A DNA stretch of 64,000 bases from the NCBI RefSeq assembly GCF_040459645.1, contig NZ_JARVHQ010000001.1, forward strand, positions 4,154,001 to 4,218,000. The letters are read 5' to 3'. Under the pieces are notes generated by a model. That model was not told the origin of the DNA. It saw only the letters and a program-made list of their open reading frames with translations, and searched no databases. Positions within the stretch are counted from its first letter, which is position 1; each line of letters begins with the position of its first letter. The DNA comes from Bacillus cereus group sp. RP43 (GTDB lineage Bacteria; Bacillota; Bacilli; Bacillales; Bacillaceae_G). The translations under genes were made by a program, and so were the position numbers. Positions 26,180 through 35,539 of the stretch are shown in pieces.

Positions 26180-26494
26180 CTATACATTTAATAAGCTTTT
26201 TGTAACTCCAACAATGTGCTGCATCCTCATAAAGTCTAAATGTAATACTTCTTTCCCTCGTTCAGTAATGACATACACTTTTCTTCGTTTATCTTCACTT
26301 TTTACCGACTCTATTAATTGTTGCTTTAATAAATTTTCAACCGCACCATACAATGTACCCGCTGCGATTTTCACTTGATGATTACTAAGTTCCTCCACCT
26401 TTTGCATAATTAAATATCCATGTGCTGGCTCTAATAAAGCTAAAAGAACGTAATACGTTGTTTCCGTTAATGGTAAATTTTTATCTCTATTCAT
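26180..26494 (-). CDS. PadR-family transcriptional regulator
   Basis: 104 residues. Winged helix with LPLTETTYYVLLALLEPAHG, YLIMQKVEEL and AAGTLYGAVENLLKQQLI, then a short C-terminal dimer helix. GGAGG precedes the ATG at 26494; an in-frame TTG further up is part of that site. Two strong palindromes just upstream (26524 and 26561) are probable operators. Works with the membrane protein gene that follows. Confidence 0.9.
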   Translation of the reverse strand: MNRDKNLPLTETTYYVLLALLEPAHGYLIMQKVEELSNHQVKIAAGTLYGAVENLLKQQLIESVKSEDKRRKVYVITERGKEVLHLDFMRMQHIVGVTKSLLNV

Positions 26495-26523
26495 AAAGAC
26501 CTCCAATGTAACGATAAATATAT

Positions 26524-26545
26524 AGTCAAACTATATAGTTTGACT
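26524..26545. promoter_or_regulatory. Palindromic PadR operator candidate
   Basis: A perfect 22-bp palindrome whose half is AGTCAAACTAT. It starts 30 bases upstream of the padR ATG. Confidence 0.55.
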
Positions 26546-26560
26546 GTACAGTTTCATTTT

Positions 26561-26577
26561 ATACAGTATAACTGTAT
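26561..26577. promoter_or_regulatory. Second PadR operator candidate
   Basis: ATACAGT, ATA, ACTGTAT: a perfect 7-bp inverted repeat, about 35 bases from the centre of the first palindrome. Confidence 0.5.
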
Positions 26578-26594
26578 ATGTCAAATTTAGGTAC

Positions 26595-26636
26595 AAAAAA
26601 ACAACCTAGATCTCATAGGATCTAGGTTGCTTTTTT
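26595..26636 (-). terminator. Terminator of the SLH/transglutaminase gene
   Basis: AACCTAGATC pairs perfectly with GATCTAGGTT. Runs of at least six T flank it on both strands. Confidence 0.85.
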
Positions 26637-28371
26637 ACATAAACGTAATCGTCACTAAAGAATATCCTTCTTTCGCATTATACGGCTCAGCTTTATAAGA
26701 AACACGGTTCGCTCCTTGCGGATAACCGATTTCTCCAATTACTTTTTTCACATCTTGCAATGCACCATCCATTGATTGTTTATAAAGGATTTCAATCTTT
26801 GCTGACTTTGTGCTATAACGTTGCTGCATTTTATTTTTGAATTCATTATAGTTATTTGCAATATATTCATTTCCTAAATAATTTAACTTTGTATCTTTTA
26901 ATATTTGCTGATATGCAGGGGCTTTCGCACCACCCGCCGCAATTTTATTTGTTAATGTACTATAATAGTTTGTTGTAGCTTGCGGATAATCCTCGCGGTT
27001 CCACTCATGATTTCTTGCGATTTGCTCATCTGATAAATTGAAATAGGAATACGTAACGCGGCCTTGTTCATCTGGTACAGGATCATCGAATGTTGTATCA
27101 AGATGGTACCATTTGTTATCGATTTTAACTAAATTCCAAGCATGAGGCTGACCGTCTCCAGTTCCTACTAAAAAATGATTCTCAATTCCAGCTTCTTTTA
27201 ATAATTGATAGGTTAATAGTGTGTAACCTTGGCAAACGGCAGAACGATTCGCGAGTGCCTCATATGCTGTATACGCTTTATAAGACGTATCGTAAGAGAC
27301 ATGTTTTACTACGTAATCATGAACCGCCTTCACTTTTTCATGATCATCCATTCCCGTTTGAATAATAGAAGAAACGATCGCTTTCGCTTGTTTCATTACA
27401 TACTCTGTTTGTTCTTTCGTTTCGCGATATGTAATATTTAGCGTAAATGTATAATTTCCAGGTGATCCAGATAGTGAGTATGAAATATTCGATCTATTAT
27501 AATTTGTATATTCATTTTTATTTGCGACTTCTTCATATGCGTTAAAAAGTGTATTCATAACTTCTTTTGTATTATTATTTTTCGTTTTATATGGAAGTGT
27601 AATGTTCGTTTCATACGTATTAATACGTGTTTGCACTTCATTTTTGAATGCTGTTAATAATGCCGCATCTTCTGTATCTTGCACCGCAACCTCAGGCTTT
27701 TTATATTTCAATGCATTATATAAAAACTGTGCATACTGTTCACGCGTTACCGTTTTAGCTGGTTCAAATTTTCCGTCTCCTGTACCAGATGCAATCCCGT
27801 TTGACTGCACCGCACTAATCGCGTTTTCTGCCCAAAACCCATTTGGAACATCATTAAATGTATGTTTTTGTTTAGCTGAAACTTGGAACGCATTTTTAAT
27901 AATTTGCGCCATTTCTGCACGGCTAACAGAATCTTTCGGTCTAAAACCGCCATTTCCATCGCCTTTAAAAACCCCCAATTTTGTTAACGTTAAAACCTCT
28001 TCCGGAAACATTGTAGAACCTGAGCGAATATCACGATACGGATTATTTAAAGTAGACCCATCTTTTAATACATAACGAGCACCATCATTACTAAACGTAC
28101 CACCTTGCTTATTCGGTACTAACACACGATAAATTAAAGCTGCAACTTGCTCCCTCGTCGCAACATCACCAAAACCAAACATCCCATTTCCATAACCTGA
28201 AATAATATTTTTACTCGCTAAGTCTTTAATCGCAGGATAGGACCAGTGCGATGTAGGTACATCCGAAAAAGCACCCGTTTCAGCAGCTTTCACATCACTG
28301 CCATTTGTATATAATAAAGCACCACCAATAAGTGATAATGATGTAATTGATTTTAATAGTTTTATGTACAT
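26635..28371 (-). CDS. Secreted protein with three SLH domains and a transglutaminase-like domain
   Basis: About 578 residues. Signal peptide (MYIKLLKSITSLSLIGGALL, cut near DVKAAE). Three S-layer homology domains follow (about 35-85, 95-150, 158-210): FSDVPTSHWSYPAIKDL, YRDIRSGSTMFPEEVLTL and FNDVPNGFWAENAISAV. These bind pyruvylated wall polymer. A transglutaminase-like fold is near 350-430, with Cys in SAVCQGYTLL, His in PHAWNLV and Asp in YHLDTTFDD, so the triad is complete. Possible wall-bound protease or crosslinker. The ATG at 28371 has GGGAG upstream; an earlier in-frame codon lacks spacing. Confidence 0.9.
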   Translation of the reverse strand: MYIKLLKSITSLSLIGGALLYTNGSDVKAAETGAFSDVPTSHWSYPAIKDLASKNIISGYGNGMFGFGDVATREQVAALIYRVLVPNKQGGTFSNDGARYVLKDGSTLNNPYRDIRSGSTMFPEEVLTLTKLGVFKGDGNGGFRPKDSVSRAEMAQIIKNAFQVSAKQKHTFNDVPNGFWAENAISAVQSNGIASGTGDGKFEPAKTVTREQYAQFLYNALKYKKPEVAVQDTEDAALLTAFKNEVQTRINTYETNITLPYKTKNNNTKEVMNTLFNAYEEVANKNEYTNYNRSNISYSLSGSPGNYTFTLNITYRETKEQTEYVMKQAKAIVSSIIQTGMDDHEKVKAVHDYVVKHVSYDTSYKAYTAYEALANRSAVCQGYTLLTYQLLKEAGIENHFLVGTGDGQPHAWNLVKIDNKWYHLDTTFDDPVPDEQGRVTYSYFNLSDEQIARNHEWNREDYPQATTNYYSTLTNKIAAGGAKAPAYQQILKDTKLNYLGNEYIANNYNEFKNKMQQRYSTKSAKIEILYKQSMDGALQDVKKVIGEIGYPQGANRVSYKAEPYNAKEGYSLVTITFM

Positions 28372-28650
28372 AATGCATTCTCCCAATACGTCTTCTATTT
28401 TTGTTATTTTTTGTCAAAAAATCTAAAAGAATATGACAAAACACATTATACAATTAAAACTTTTCGGAGGATATATTAAATTTCAAAATATGCAAAAACT
28501 CATATTGTTATATTTTTCCGTATTAATATTATGCTATTTTACTTACGAATATATAAATAAAAAGGAAAATACTAATGTAACATTCATTATGCATAGCGCT
28601 TTTTGAGATTTTATCGAAAATGAATTTTATATCTTCCTTTTCTACAATAA

Positions 28651-28700
28651 AAAGAGAGCTGCCCATAAGTCGGTTTCACCAACTTACGGGGCAGCTCCTC
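28651..28700 (-). terminator. Terminator of inhA
   Basis: Minus strand: GAGCTGCCC and GTAAGT pair with ACTTA and GGGCAGCTC, then CTCTTTTTATT. Confidence 0.8.
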
Positions 28701-28716
28701 TTAGTTTCCCCTTATT

Positions 28717-31107
28717 CTATCGATGAATCCAAACTGCACCTGCAGACTTGTCTTCAGCTTGACCTACTACTTCAAACTTCAATCCTAGTTTCGGCAACTT
28801 ACGTCCTGCATCTGGAATCATGCTGTTGATGTACTGCTTAGAATCATCAAATTTTGCAACTCCTGGTAATCCTTTATAGTCAAAGATACCGCGAGTTGGC
28901 GAATTCACTTTCCATGCTGGCGCTTGATCAAATGAGAATGCCGCATCGGCAATTTGATAACGCGTACTGCTCTTCACAGTCGGTTGTCCGTTTAATGTCC
29001 CTACAATTGCCTCTGGATGAGAATCTACTACTCCTAAGAATCCTTCACCTGGATGAACGCCTACCCAGTTATCTGTAAAGCTTTGATCCGCATACCATAC
29101 AACCATTCCTGTATTAAACACTGGACCACGCGCATGTTGTAACGCCGTGTCAGAACCAGCGTAATTTCTCCACTCTACATAGTAGTTATTTTTTTTCTGT
29201 TCCAATCCGTTAGATACAGTAAATCCTTTTAACGTCATTGCTGGCTGGCCTTCTGCATCATCAGAGAAAACAACTTTGCCATCTACAGTTAATGCAGCAT
29301 TATCTAACGCAAATCCTTTATAAGCTACTGCAATATCTGTTAAATACTCAAATTGCAGTTTTACTTTTTTCCCTTTGAATTGGCTTAAATCGTAAGTTTT
29401 ATCAACCCACTTACCATCAGTTGTATCTGCGCCGCCTTTTACATCTTTTTCGCCCATTCTATCAATACGTGTCTTCGTTCCATCTTCCGCAATCGCATTT
29501 ACATCAAGGAAATCATACTTCGCTTCAAGTTCGTAGAATGCCTTATAATCGAACTTAGCATTCGTTGCATTTGTTAAGTCAAATACTGGTGTCTCAAGTG
29601 TTGTATGAATGTCATTTCCTTTTGTACTGTAATAAAACTTCTTACCAAATGCCGATTCGATATTTTTGATATCTTTGTCCGGCAAGTTAACACGAACGAT
29701 TCCTGGTCGTTTTGATTTTGTAACACTTTGATCTAAATATGTTGCAACACCAACTCCCGTGCGAAGTTTATCATAATCTACCTCAACGATATTCGCCCAG
29801 TTGCCCTTCATATTCTTTTGGAAAAACTCTTTATTTTGTGGTGAGAAACTCGTTGGCTCTGTTCCTGCAATTTTTCCAGCCCAGCTGCCGCCGCTCATAA
29901 TAGACCATGACTCAACAGGTTCACCTTGTCCTGAATACTTTGTATCGTACTCATCTGGTAAGCCTAAATCATGACCATACTCATGCGCAAACACACCAAC
30001 CGCTCCATCTTCAGGCTCGATTGTATAATCGTATGCAGCCATCTTTCCGCCCCAATTCGAAACAGAAGATTTTGTGCCATCAATCGCATATGGTTTTGAT
30101 CCAAGTTTTGAACGATGAGACCAAATCGCATCATCTTTCAATTTACCGCCGCCAGCTTCTTGACCAACGCCAGCATGTACAACCATTAAATGATCAATAA
30201 TGCCATCTGGCTCGTTTTTATTTCCATCACCATTTTGATCGTATTGATCAAATTGATCATAGTCTGCTAAATTAATTCCTTTTGCTACCGCTGCTTTTAA
30301 TGCTTCTTTCACAAAATCTTTTGGCCCTAAAGGACCCTTGTTATCATGACCAGTGCCCGCATCCGAACCGTAATCTGAAGCTTTTCCTGGAACAGTAAGC
30401 CATTCCGTTACAGTTCCATCAACTGTGTAGCTACCACCAGATTGTTCTTCATAATATTGTTTAAATGTGTTAATCTTCGATCCATCAAATAACGTAAATG
30501 GTTCATCACCAAATAACATTTTTTGATAATGTTCACGATTAAAGTCCTTAGAATACATGTATCCTGGCTCTTGATCAATATTGTTATGCTTAAAATCGCT
30601 AAATTCTACAAGTAAAACAAGTACTTTATCTTTTCGAACAGCACCGTTGTACTCTTCTTGCTTCGCTGGTGCAGTAGGTACTTTTCCATTTAATTTACTA
30701 GAATTCAATCCTGCATCTTGTCCAGCTACCGGTCCTACTGTGGGCTGCTGCGCCTGTTCATTTTCCTTCATTTTTGCATCTTTTACTTTTTTCATAAAAT
30801 CAGAAGCTTCTTGCGTAAGACTATCTCCTGTCAAGATTTCTTTACCAGGGTTTTCCCCTTTCTTTTTCTCAACATATTTCTCAACAGCCTTTGACGTCTC
30901 AGCTTGTGATGCAGATTGATCAATTACCCCCCGTTGTTTTAGCGCTTCTGCCAAACGCTCATCTGGTATTAGATGCTCATCTATTGGTAGAGATGATGTT
31001 GTTGGTGTCTCAGCATACGCCGCATGACTTCCAAAAGCAAAACTACTACTTAGTACTGCCGCTGTTGCTAAAACTGATAATGGTTTTAACTTCTTATTCT
31101 TTTTCAA
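28717..31107 (-). CDS. inhA: Immune inhibitor A-type metalloprotease (M6 family)
   Basis: 796 residues, the usual size of InhA proteins. I chose the TTG at 31107: GGGGAGG lies 7 bases upstream, and it gives a proper signal peptide cut near AAYAE (33). The propeptide has the VDKHLIP-like [18 protein letters not shown]. The zinc site [14 protein letters not shown] is near 375-388. The beta-rich C-terminal half ends in [20 protein letters not shown]. InhA proteases cut host antimicrobial peptides and matrix proteins and help spores escape macrophages. The propeptide and C-terminus look closer to InhA1 than InhA2, but I cannot assign the paralogue. It ends in a strong terminator. Confidence 0.93.
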   Translation of the reverse strand: MKKNKKLKPLSVLATAAVLSSSFAFGSHAAYAETPTTSSLPIDEHLIPDERLAEALKQRGVIDQSASQAETSKAVEKYVEKKKGENPGKEILTGDSLTQEASDFMKKVKDAKMKENEQAQQPTVGPVAGQDAGLNSSKLNGKVPTAPAKQEEYNGAVRKDKVLVLLVEFSDFKHNNIDQEPGYMYSKDFNREHYQKMLFGDEPFTLFDGSKINTFKQYYEEQSGGSYTVDGTVTEWLTVPGKASDYGSDAGTGHDNKGPLGPKDFVKEALKAAVAKGINLADYDQFDQYDQNGDGNKNEPDGIIDHLMVVHAGVGQEAGGGKLKDDAIWSHRSKLGSKPYAIDGTKSSVSNWGGKMAAYDYTIEPEDGAVGVFAHEYGHDLGLPDEYDTKYSGQGEPVESWSIMSGGSWAGKIAGTEPTSFSPQNKEFFQKNMKGNWANIVEVDYDKLRTGVGVATYLDQSVTKSKRPGIVRVNLPDKDIKNIESAFGKKFYYSTKGNDIHTTLETPVFDLTNATNAKFDYKAFYELEAKYDFLDVNAIAEDGTKTRIDRMGEKDVKGGADTTDGKWVDKTYDLSQFKGKKVKLQFEYLTDIAVAYKGFALDNAALTVDGKVVFSDDAEGQPAMTLKGFTVSNGLEQKKNNYYVEWRNYAGSDTALQHARGPVFNTGMVVWYADQSFTDNWVGVHPGEGFLGVVDSHPEAIVGTLNGQPTVKSSTRYQIADAAFSFDQAPAWKVNSPTRGIFDYKGLPGVAKFDDSKQYINSMIPDAGRKLPKLGLKFEVVGQAEDKSAGAVWIHR

Positions 31108-31377
31108 TGCATTTCCTCCCCAGTGTCTGCGAATTATCGTTTTTTTTGCCGATAGAAACATAATATTCTCTTTATAGAGAATATTCAATCTTTTTCAACA
31201 AATAAAATGTTGAGAAATATTTTTTCGTGCAGGGTGGGATACGTAGGATAAAAAAATACAAAACTTCTACTAGTTTATGTTTTGCACATAACCATACAAT
31301 GGAATCACTCGTTCTTTTTTCTTGATGCGATGGAGTAGTGCTAGGAAAGGAAAGAAAATACAACATACAACATACAA

Positions 31378-31416
31378 ACAGCCCAAGTTTCTTATTCGAA
31401 CTTGGGCTGTTTTTTA
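31378..31416 (+). terminator. Strong hairpin with T-run, no obvious + strand gene upstream
   Basis: ACAGCCCAAGTT pairs perfectly with AACTTGGGCTGT, then TTTTTT on the + strand. No coding gene reads into it on that strand, so it may end an unannotated RNA or be a relic. Confidence 0.65.
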
Positions 31417-31510
31417 ATATAAACTGATACTTTTCTTTCTGATGCAAAAACTCTAAAAACCTTGTAAGTACTCTCTTAAACTTGGACATACTGATACTAT
31501 TAATTTAGCA

Positions 31511-31528
31511 AAGCTTTGCACCAGAACC
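31511..31528. repeat. IS6-family (IS240-like) end, solitary
   Basis: AAGCTTTGCACCAGAACC, i.e. GGTTCTGGTGCAAAGCTT on the minus strand, the form of IS6/IS240 terminal repeats. Related ends occur at 40719 and 59321. Confidence 0.5.
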
Positions 31529-31545
31529 TTATTTTTTAATCAACA

Positions 31546-32478
31546 TTATTTAACTGACTCTACTTGTTTTTCTAATTCTATTCCAAGGAATTTAGCAAGC
31601 TCAAACATACCAAATTGATTAGCTACAGACTCCGCGTCAGAATTATAGTTTGTGTTTGTATTAATATCATACGTATAAATTGTTCCATCCGAACTGCGAA
31701 TAAATTCAATACCAGCAACGGTAATTTCATTTTCTTTCAAAAATTCTTTGTATTGTTCAATGATTGGCTCTTGGAAGTCCGATATAATTTCAAATTTTGT
31801 TGACGACTCTTTCTTACTCTCTTCTCCTACTGGGCAAAAAGCATCGTGAATAGAGCACGCATCTGCTGGACAAAGCTCAAATCCTTCTGATGTATCTACT
31901 TTAACTGCATATACAAACTGACCTCCTACAAACTCACAACGTGTAATATATGGTTCAGGTGCTTCAATATACTGCTGGATTAAAGTAATTCCATCAATCG
32001 GTTCTTCAAATGTCGGACCATCTAAATATTGCTCTAAAGCATCAATGGAATGAAATAATTGAACACCAAGGCCTTTACCTGCGCGGTTATGCTTTGTAAT
32101 GAACGGTACTTCCCCTAACTCCCTTGCTGCTTTTACTATATTATCACGGCCAACAGCACCAATTGTTTTCGGCACTTGTATCCCAAAATTTCTTAATGCT
32201 GCATATTGATTTAATTTACTTACTTCAAGGCGTAATGCACGAGACCCATTAAATACTGTTCGCCCGTATCCCTCTAACCAAGCAAGAACCCCTTCAGTCA
32301 ACTCAGGTGCATATCGATGCCCTCTCGTATATGAAGAGGCACTCATGCGGCTATAAAAAACACCATGGGGAGGTTCTTGTTCTAACGAAATGGTTCCTTC
32401 ATCTAAAAACCATTCCTCATAACCTATAAATGGGATACCGCCAGCATTTTGGAAAATAACCACGCTAAGAGTATGCAA
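31546..32478 (-). CDS. ATP-grasp ligase-like protein, 5'-truncated by a transposon end
   Basis: ATP-grasp fold: FITKHNRAGKGLGVQLF for the nucleotide loop, ITLIQQYIEAPEPYITRCEF for the hinge and AGIEFIRSSDGTIYTYDINT for Mg-binding residues, as in RimK-type carboxylate-amine ligases. From YEEWFLDEG on, the protein looks normal. Upstream of that, codons 4-16 or so are the translation of a Tn3-type inverted repeat (32432-32469), so the real N-terminus of about 20 residues is gone. The remaining open frame could start at TTG 32478, but no good ribosome-binding site is present. Probably non-functional or poorly expressed. Confidence 0.7.
   Translation of the reverse strand: MHTLSVVIFQNAGGIPFIGYEEWFLDEGTISLEQEPPHGVFYSRMSASSYTRGHRYAPELTEGVLAWLEGYGRTVFNGSRALRLEVSKLNQYAALRNFGIQVPKTIGAVGRDNIVKAARELGEVPFITKHNRAGKGLGVQLFHSIDALEQYLDGPTFEEPIDGITLIQQYIEAPEPYITRCEFVGGQFVYAVKVDTSEGFELCPADACSIHDAFCPVGEESKKESSTKFEIISDFQEPIIEQYKEFLKENEITVAGIEFIRSSDGTIYTYDINTNTNYNSDAESVANQFGMFELAKFLGIELEKQVESVK
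32432..32469 (+). repeat. Tn3-family terminal inverted repeat (Tn4430-like)
   Basis: 38 bp that begin GGGATACCGCCAGCATT and end CCACGCTAAG. This matches the known Tn4430 end closely. The outermost G bases face the ATP-grasp gene and the inner side faces right. Confidence 0.7.
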
Positions 32479-32523
32479 GATTTTATACAGTTTTTCGACT
32501 CATTCAGTAACAAACAAGAACCT

Positions 32524-32660
32524 TAAAACCACGCCAGGATAGGAATTTATAAAAAGATGAATAGAGTTATAGAAAAAAAAGGCGACTTCCTTTTGAAAGT
32601 AGGGATTCGCCTTTTTCTTGCTACCGATAATAGGATGTTATGTTAACTTGAGATGTATAC
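32524..32660 (-). repeat. Structured intergenic repeat, family 2, copy 3
   Basis: Inverted relative to copies 1 and 2. Minus strand: GTTAACATAAC...TATTATCGGTAGCAAG, a hairpin with AAAAAGGCGA and TCGCCTTTTT arms (32578-32624), and an end ATTCCTATCCTGGCGTGGTT. It lies between the ATP-grasp and DUF1433 genes. Confidence 0.65.
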
Positions 32661-32691
32661 TTATTCATGTTGCTTTTCTCTTTTTTAGTTG

Positions 32692-33063
32692 CTATCTCTT
32701 TTCTTCTTTCTCTATTTCTGACACTGATTTTTCAGGATCTTTTATAAGTTCCCCTAGTTCTCCAGAACGTGACAATTTATCTTCGAAATTTTTTGTTGTA
32801 CTAATACTTGCATCAAACCATAATTTCGGATTCCCATTAATATATCCTTCTACAGACGGAACACCCATCGGACTTACATCATGTTTTGTAAAACTAATTG
32901 ATTTTACATCTTTTACATTATAATGAATATACTTTTCTATCCGTGCTTCTTGTTCTTTCCAATATTGCTCCTCTTTTTCTTTTTGTTTCACATATTCCAT
33001 CATGATATACCCTCCTGCTATAATACAAATAATGCTTACTGTAATTACCAATTTCTTTTTCAT
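32692..33063 (-). CDS. DUF1433-type membrane-anchored protein, candidate immunity protein
   Basis: 123 residues. One N-terminal membrane segment (about 4-22) is followed by a charged linker (KQKEKEEQYWKEQEARIEKY) and a small alpha/beta domain (SISFTKHDVSPMGVPSVEGY, then INGNPKLWFDAS), the form of DUF1433 proteins. The soluble part would face outside. It is divergent from a lipase-like gene 58 bases away. By analogy with membrane-attached immunity proteins of type VII lipase toxins, it could protect the cell; that role is inferred. Confidence 0.75.
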   Translation of the reverse strand: MKKKLVITVSIICIIAGGYIMMEYVKQKEKEEQYWKEQEARIEKYIHYNVKDVKSISFTKHDVSPMGVPSVEGYINGNPKLWFDASISTTKNFEDKLSRSGELGELIKDPEKSVSEIEKEEKR

Positions 33064-33121
33064 TTGGAATCTCCTTGCATTTAAATATAATCAAAATATA
33101 TCACGAAATGAGTTGGAATAT

Positions 33122-34207
33122 ATGAGTGAATTTCAAAGAAACCCGATTGCCACAGAAGAAGATTACTATGAATTATCAGACAAAGTATATAAAGATAAAT
33201 ACTTAGATAAAGGAACTGAAATAAAAGGTAGTGGAGATAAAAAATGGGTTGTTATCGAATCTATCGATACAAACAAAACCGAAGCGAAAAACGGACTCCA
33301 AGCTATCGCTGTTGTACCTGCAGACAAATATGAAAAGGGAAAAACACAGTATGACGATATCATCTATTCTTTCCGAGGAACAGAGTTCGGAAAGTTTGAT
33401 GGCGATTTATCGACAGATGTATTCCAAATTACAGCGGGACAGAAACACAACTGGGGTGCTGTCGGCGGAGAATTTCAAAATCTCCCAACATCTTTTGATA
33501 GTTCACTAGAATTTGTAGACAAAGTGAATCAAACCTATAAACCAATTTCTGTCCATACAACTGGACATAGTAAAGGTGCTGCGGAAGCTGCCTTTGTCGC
33601 TGCCGAAAGAAACTTTTATTCCACAACCTATGCGGCACCTAATATATATCGATTATTAAGTGATAAAGCGAAAAAGCGTGTAGATGAAGGCGTGATGGAA
33701 CATAAAGTAGTCGATTATACACATGAAAAAGATGCTGTAGGGAATTTCGAACAATTTGGCGCAAATCCAATCGGTAAACAATACGTCGTAAAAAGTAATG
33801 GAACTTCTCATGGTTTAATGGGTCTTTTATTTATGTCAGAACATCCTATGGATACATTTCAAGGTATGTTTCACTCCGATGGAAGCCCATTGTTAGTATC
33901 AGAACCTCGTGGTGTTATTCAACAAGCCAAAGATACAGAAATTCAACTGAAAGTCGAAGATATCCAAGCCATTTCAACAGACTTAAAACGTGAAATAGAC
34001 CATATTAACCAAAAAATCGTAGAAGCCAGTGCAAAGATCATACAGGTATTACAACAATCGCCAGCTAGTGTAGATGGTCATTTAATCCCTACCATCACGT
34101 ACGCTGTCAATCAATTTCAAAGAAGCTATATAGAATCTCTACGTTCCACATCAGACTTTATTTATCAAAAAGCAAACGAATTTGAACGAGTAGATAATGA
34201 AGGTTAA
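33122..34207 (+). CDS. Lipase-like protein with a C-terminal helical domain, candidate type VII effector
   Basis: 361 residues. The alpha/beta-hydrolase part (1-265) has YSFRGTEFG and the nucleophile elbow GHSKG (Ser150), with Asp203 and His230 (NGTSHG) as likely partners, as in class 3 lipases. Residues 268-358 form two long helices with no further fold (AKDTEIQLKVEDIQAISTDL and onward). No signal peptide is present. A small WXG-like gene follows 15 bases later. This order (enzyme first, helical targeting part last, small helper next) resembles TslA, the type VII-secreted lipase of S. aureus with reversed layout. The ATG at 33122 has a weak GAGTTGG site; a longer frame from 33002 would overlap the divergent gene. 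Confidence 0.75.
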   Translation: MSEFQRNPIATEEDYYELSDKVYKDKYLDKGTEIKGSGDKKWVVIESIDTNKTEAKNGLQAIAVVPADKYEKGKTQYDDIIYSFRGTEFGKFDGDLSTDVFQITAGQKHNWGAVGGEFQNLPTSFDSSLEFVDKVNQTYKPISVHTTGHSKGAAEAAFVAAERNFYSTTYAAPNIYRLLSDKAKKRVDEGVMEHKVVDYTHEKDAVGNFEQFGANPIGKQYVVKSNGTSHGLMGLLFMSEHPMDTFQGMFHSDGSPLLVSEPRGVIQQAKDTEIQLKVEDIQAISTDLKREIDHINQKIVEASAKIIQVLQQSPASVDGHLIPTITYAVNQFQRSYIESLRSTSDFIYQKANEFERVDNEG

Positions 34208-34222
34208 ATAGGAGAACATAAC

Positions 34223-34522
34223 ATGAAAAATTATGATGTCATTCAACATTCACTAGATGTACAAAGAGCAACCAATCAATTGGTTACATGTTTATCAGAT
34301 TTAGAAAATCACAAAATCAAACTATACTCTATCCAAACATTATTAGCTCATAACTGGAAAGGTAACACTGCAAAAGAAATTGAAAAAAGATTAAATGAGA
34401 CTGAAGATAAACTAATGTATATACTTAATCAGTTTCAAAATATAGAAAATGATTTAGAAAGATACAAGAAAACAGTAGACAGTTTTGCTAATCAATTTAT
34501 GATGATGGGACCAAAATATTAA
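34223..34522 (+). CDS. WXG100-like small helical protein, likely secretion partner of the lipase
   Basis: 99 residues, predicted as a helical hairpin. The turn has W45-K-G47 (LLAHNWKGNTAKEIEKRL), the WXG motif, between helices of about 35 residues. Proteins of this size and motif pair with helical targeting domains of type VII substrates. It starts ATG behind AGGAGA and lies 15 bases after the lipase-like gene. A strong terminator ends the pair at 34566-34607. Confidence 0.75.
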   Translation: MKNYDVIQHSLDVQRATNQLVTCLSDLENHKIKLYSIQTLLAHNWKGNTAKEIEKRLNETEDKLMYILNQFQNIENDLERYKKTVDSFANQFMMMGPKY

Positions 34523-34565
34523 TCTAAAAAATTAAAAATGAATACAGATAGCTATACGTTACCAC

Positions 34566-34607
34566 AAATAAACGCCCAAGAATCTATGAATTCCTGGGCG
34601 TTTATTT
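34566..34607 (+). terminator. Terminator of the lipase/WXG-like operon
   Basis: AAATAAACGCCCA and GAAT pair with ATTC and TGGGCGTTTATTT around a small loop. Confidence 0.85.
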
Positions 34608-34785
34608 GTACTTCGGATAACGAATTTTATGTAAATAAGCTGTTAAAAGTTTATTTTATTAATTGACTAAGTAATATTTTGAAAAAAATATCACTATAAC
34701 AGAAAGAAGATTCTGTGTATTATGTTAATGCGCTGAATAGGTACATTATTGTATGTTAAAAATTTAGCTTAAGTTGGGATTATAT

Positions 34786-34968
34786 ATGACTGAATATAAA
34801 AGACTGAAAAAACCGGTGGTAAGTTTTATATTACGAACCAACATTATTTTTTGGCCACTTTTTCTTCTCGTTGGAATTACAAAGTTATTAGATTTTCCAA
34901 CTTGGATTTTTGATGTAATGCTTTGTATATCAGCTTGGTTTTCCACCTTTGCTTTTGTGTTTCTATAA
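34786..34968 (+). pseudogene. N-terminal remnant of a CPBP-like membrane protease
   Basis: 60 residues with two membrane segments (VVSFILRTNIIFWPLFLLVG and a segment ending AWFSTFAFVFL). The sequence resembles the start of CPBP-family intramembrane proteases of this group, which are normally above 200 residues and carry an EExxR motif. That part is missing here. The ribosome-binding site is weak. Remnant status is inferred. Confidence 0.45.
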
Positions 34969-35217
34969 ATTTTTTATAATTCTTGATTTCTCATTTTTCA
35001 TTGCATGATAAATTTCTCTATACTCATTAACAACTAACATTAAAACCATTAATCCAATAGATTCTTGGAAAAAAGTGTTTGGACTTCTCTTAACAATTAC
35101 CGTTACATTACTAGTATGGCAGCGCGAATCATTGTTTAACATAATGTTGAGAGCAGTTGGAATAATCCCATTTTCAGAAACTGGGACTCGAAACACTCCA
35201 GTAGATTTATGAGCCAT
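34963..35217 (-). CDS. Hypothetical protein
   Basis: 84 residues, starting MAHKSTGVFRVPVSENGI, with a beta-rich first half (TSNVTVIVKRSP) and a hydrophobic stretch near 57-68 (IGLMVLMLVVNEY). AAAGGATG precedes the ATG at 35217. The start resembles small exosporium or phage-like structural proteins, but I cannot name a family. It overlaps the previous fragment by a few bases at its 3' end. Confidence 0.5.
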   Translation of the reverse strand: MAHKSTGVFRVPVSENGIIPTALNIMLNNDSRCHTSNVTVIVKRSPNTFFQESIGLMVLMLVVNEYREIYHAMKNEKSRIIKNL

Positions 35218-35539
35218 ATAATCACATCCTTTCAAAATAAAATATACTTACAATATATTAAATGCAAAAAACGTTCATTTTGATAGGGACAAATTATGTG
35301 ATTAATATATCCATAATAACCCTCGGTATTACTAAGCCAATGATTTAAAAGATTAACAAATATCGCGAAAAATGCGGAAGAGAACCAATCGAATGTATAT
35401 TAAAAATAAAAAGAATAAGGTGTCTAAAAGGACGCCTATTTTGAGCCAAAAATGAGATATTATGTTAACCTTAATAGAATCGCTTTATAATATGTATAGT
35501 TGCACAAAATTGAGAAACTTAAGGAGACAGATAAATTTT
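35218..35539. other. Intergenic region, nothing recognised
   Basis: AT-rich. A GGTGTC...GACGCC stem near 35420-35436 is weak. I see no gene or mobile-element end here. Confidence 0.4.

Noticed and set aside
31172..31489. 105-codon open frame on the minus strand between inhA and the ATP-grasp gene
   Set aside because: It runs through a perfect terminator hairpin, overlaps the inhA upstream region and resembles no family. It may be old IS-derived DNA.
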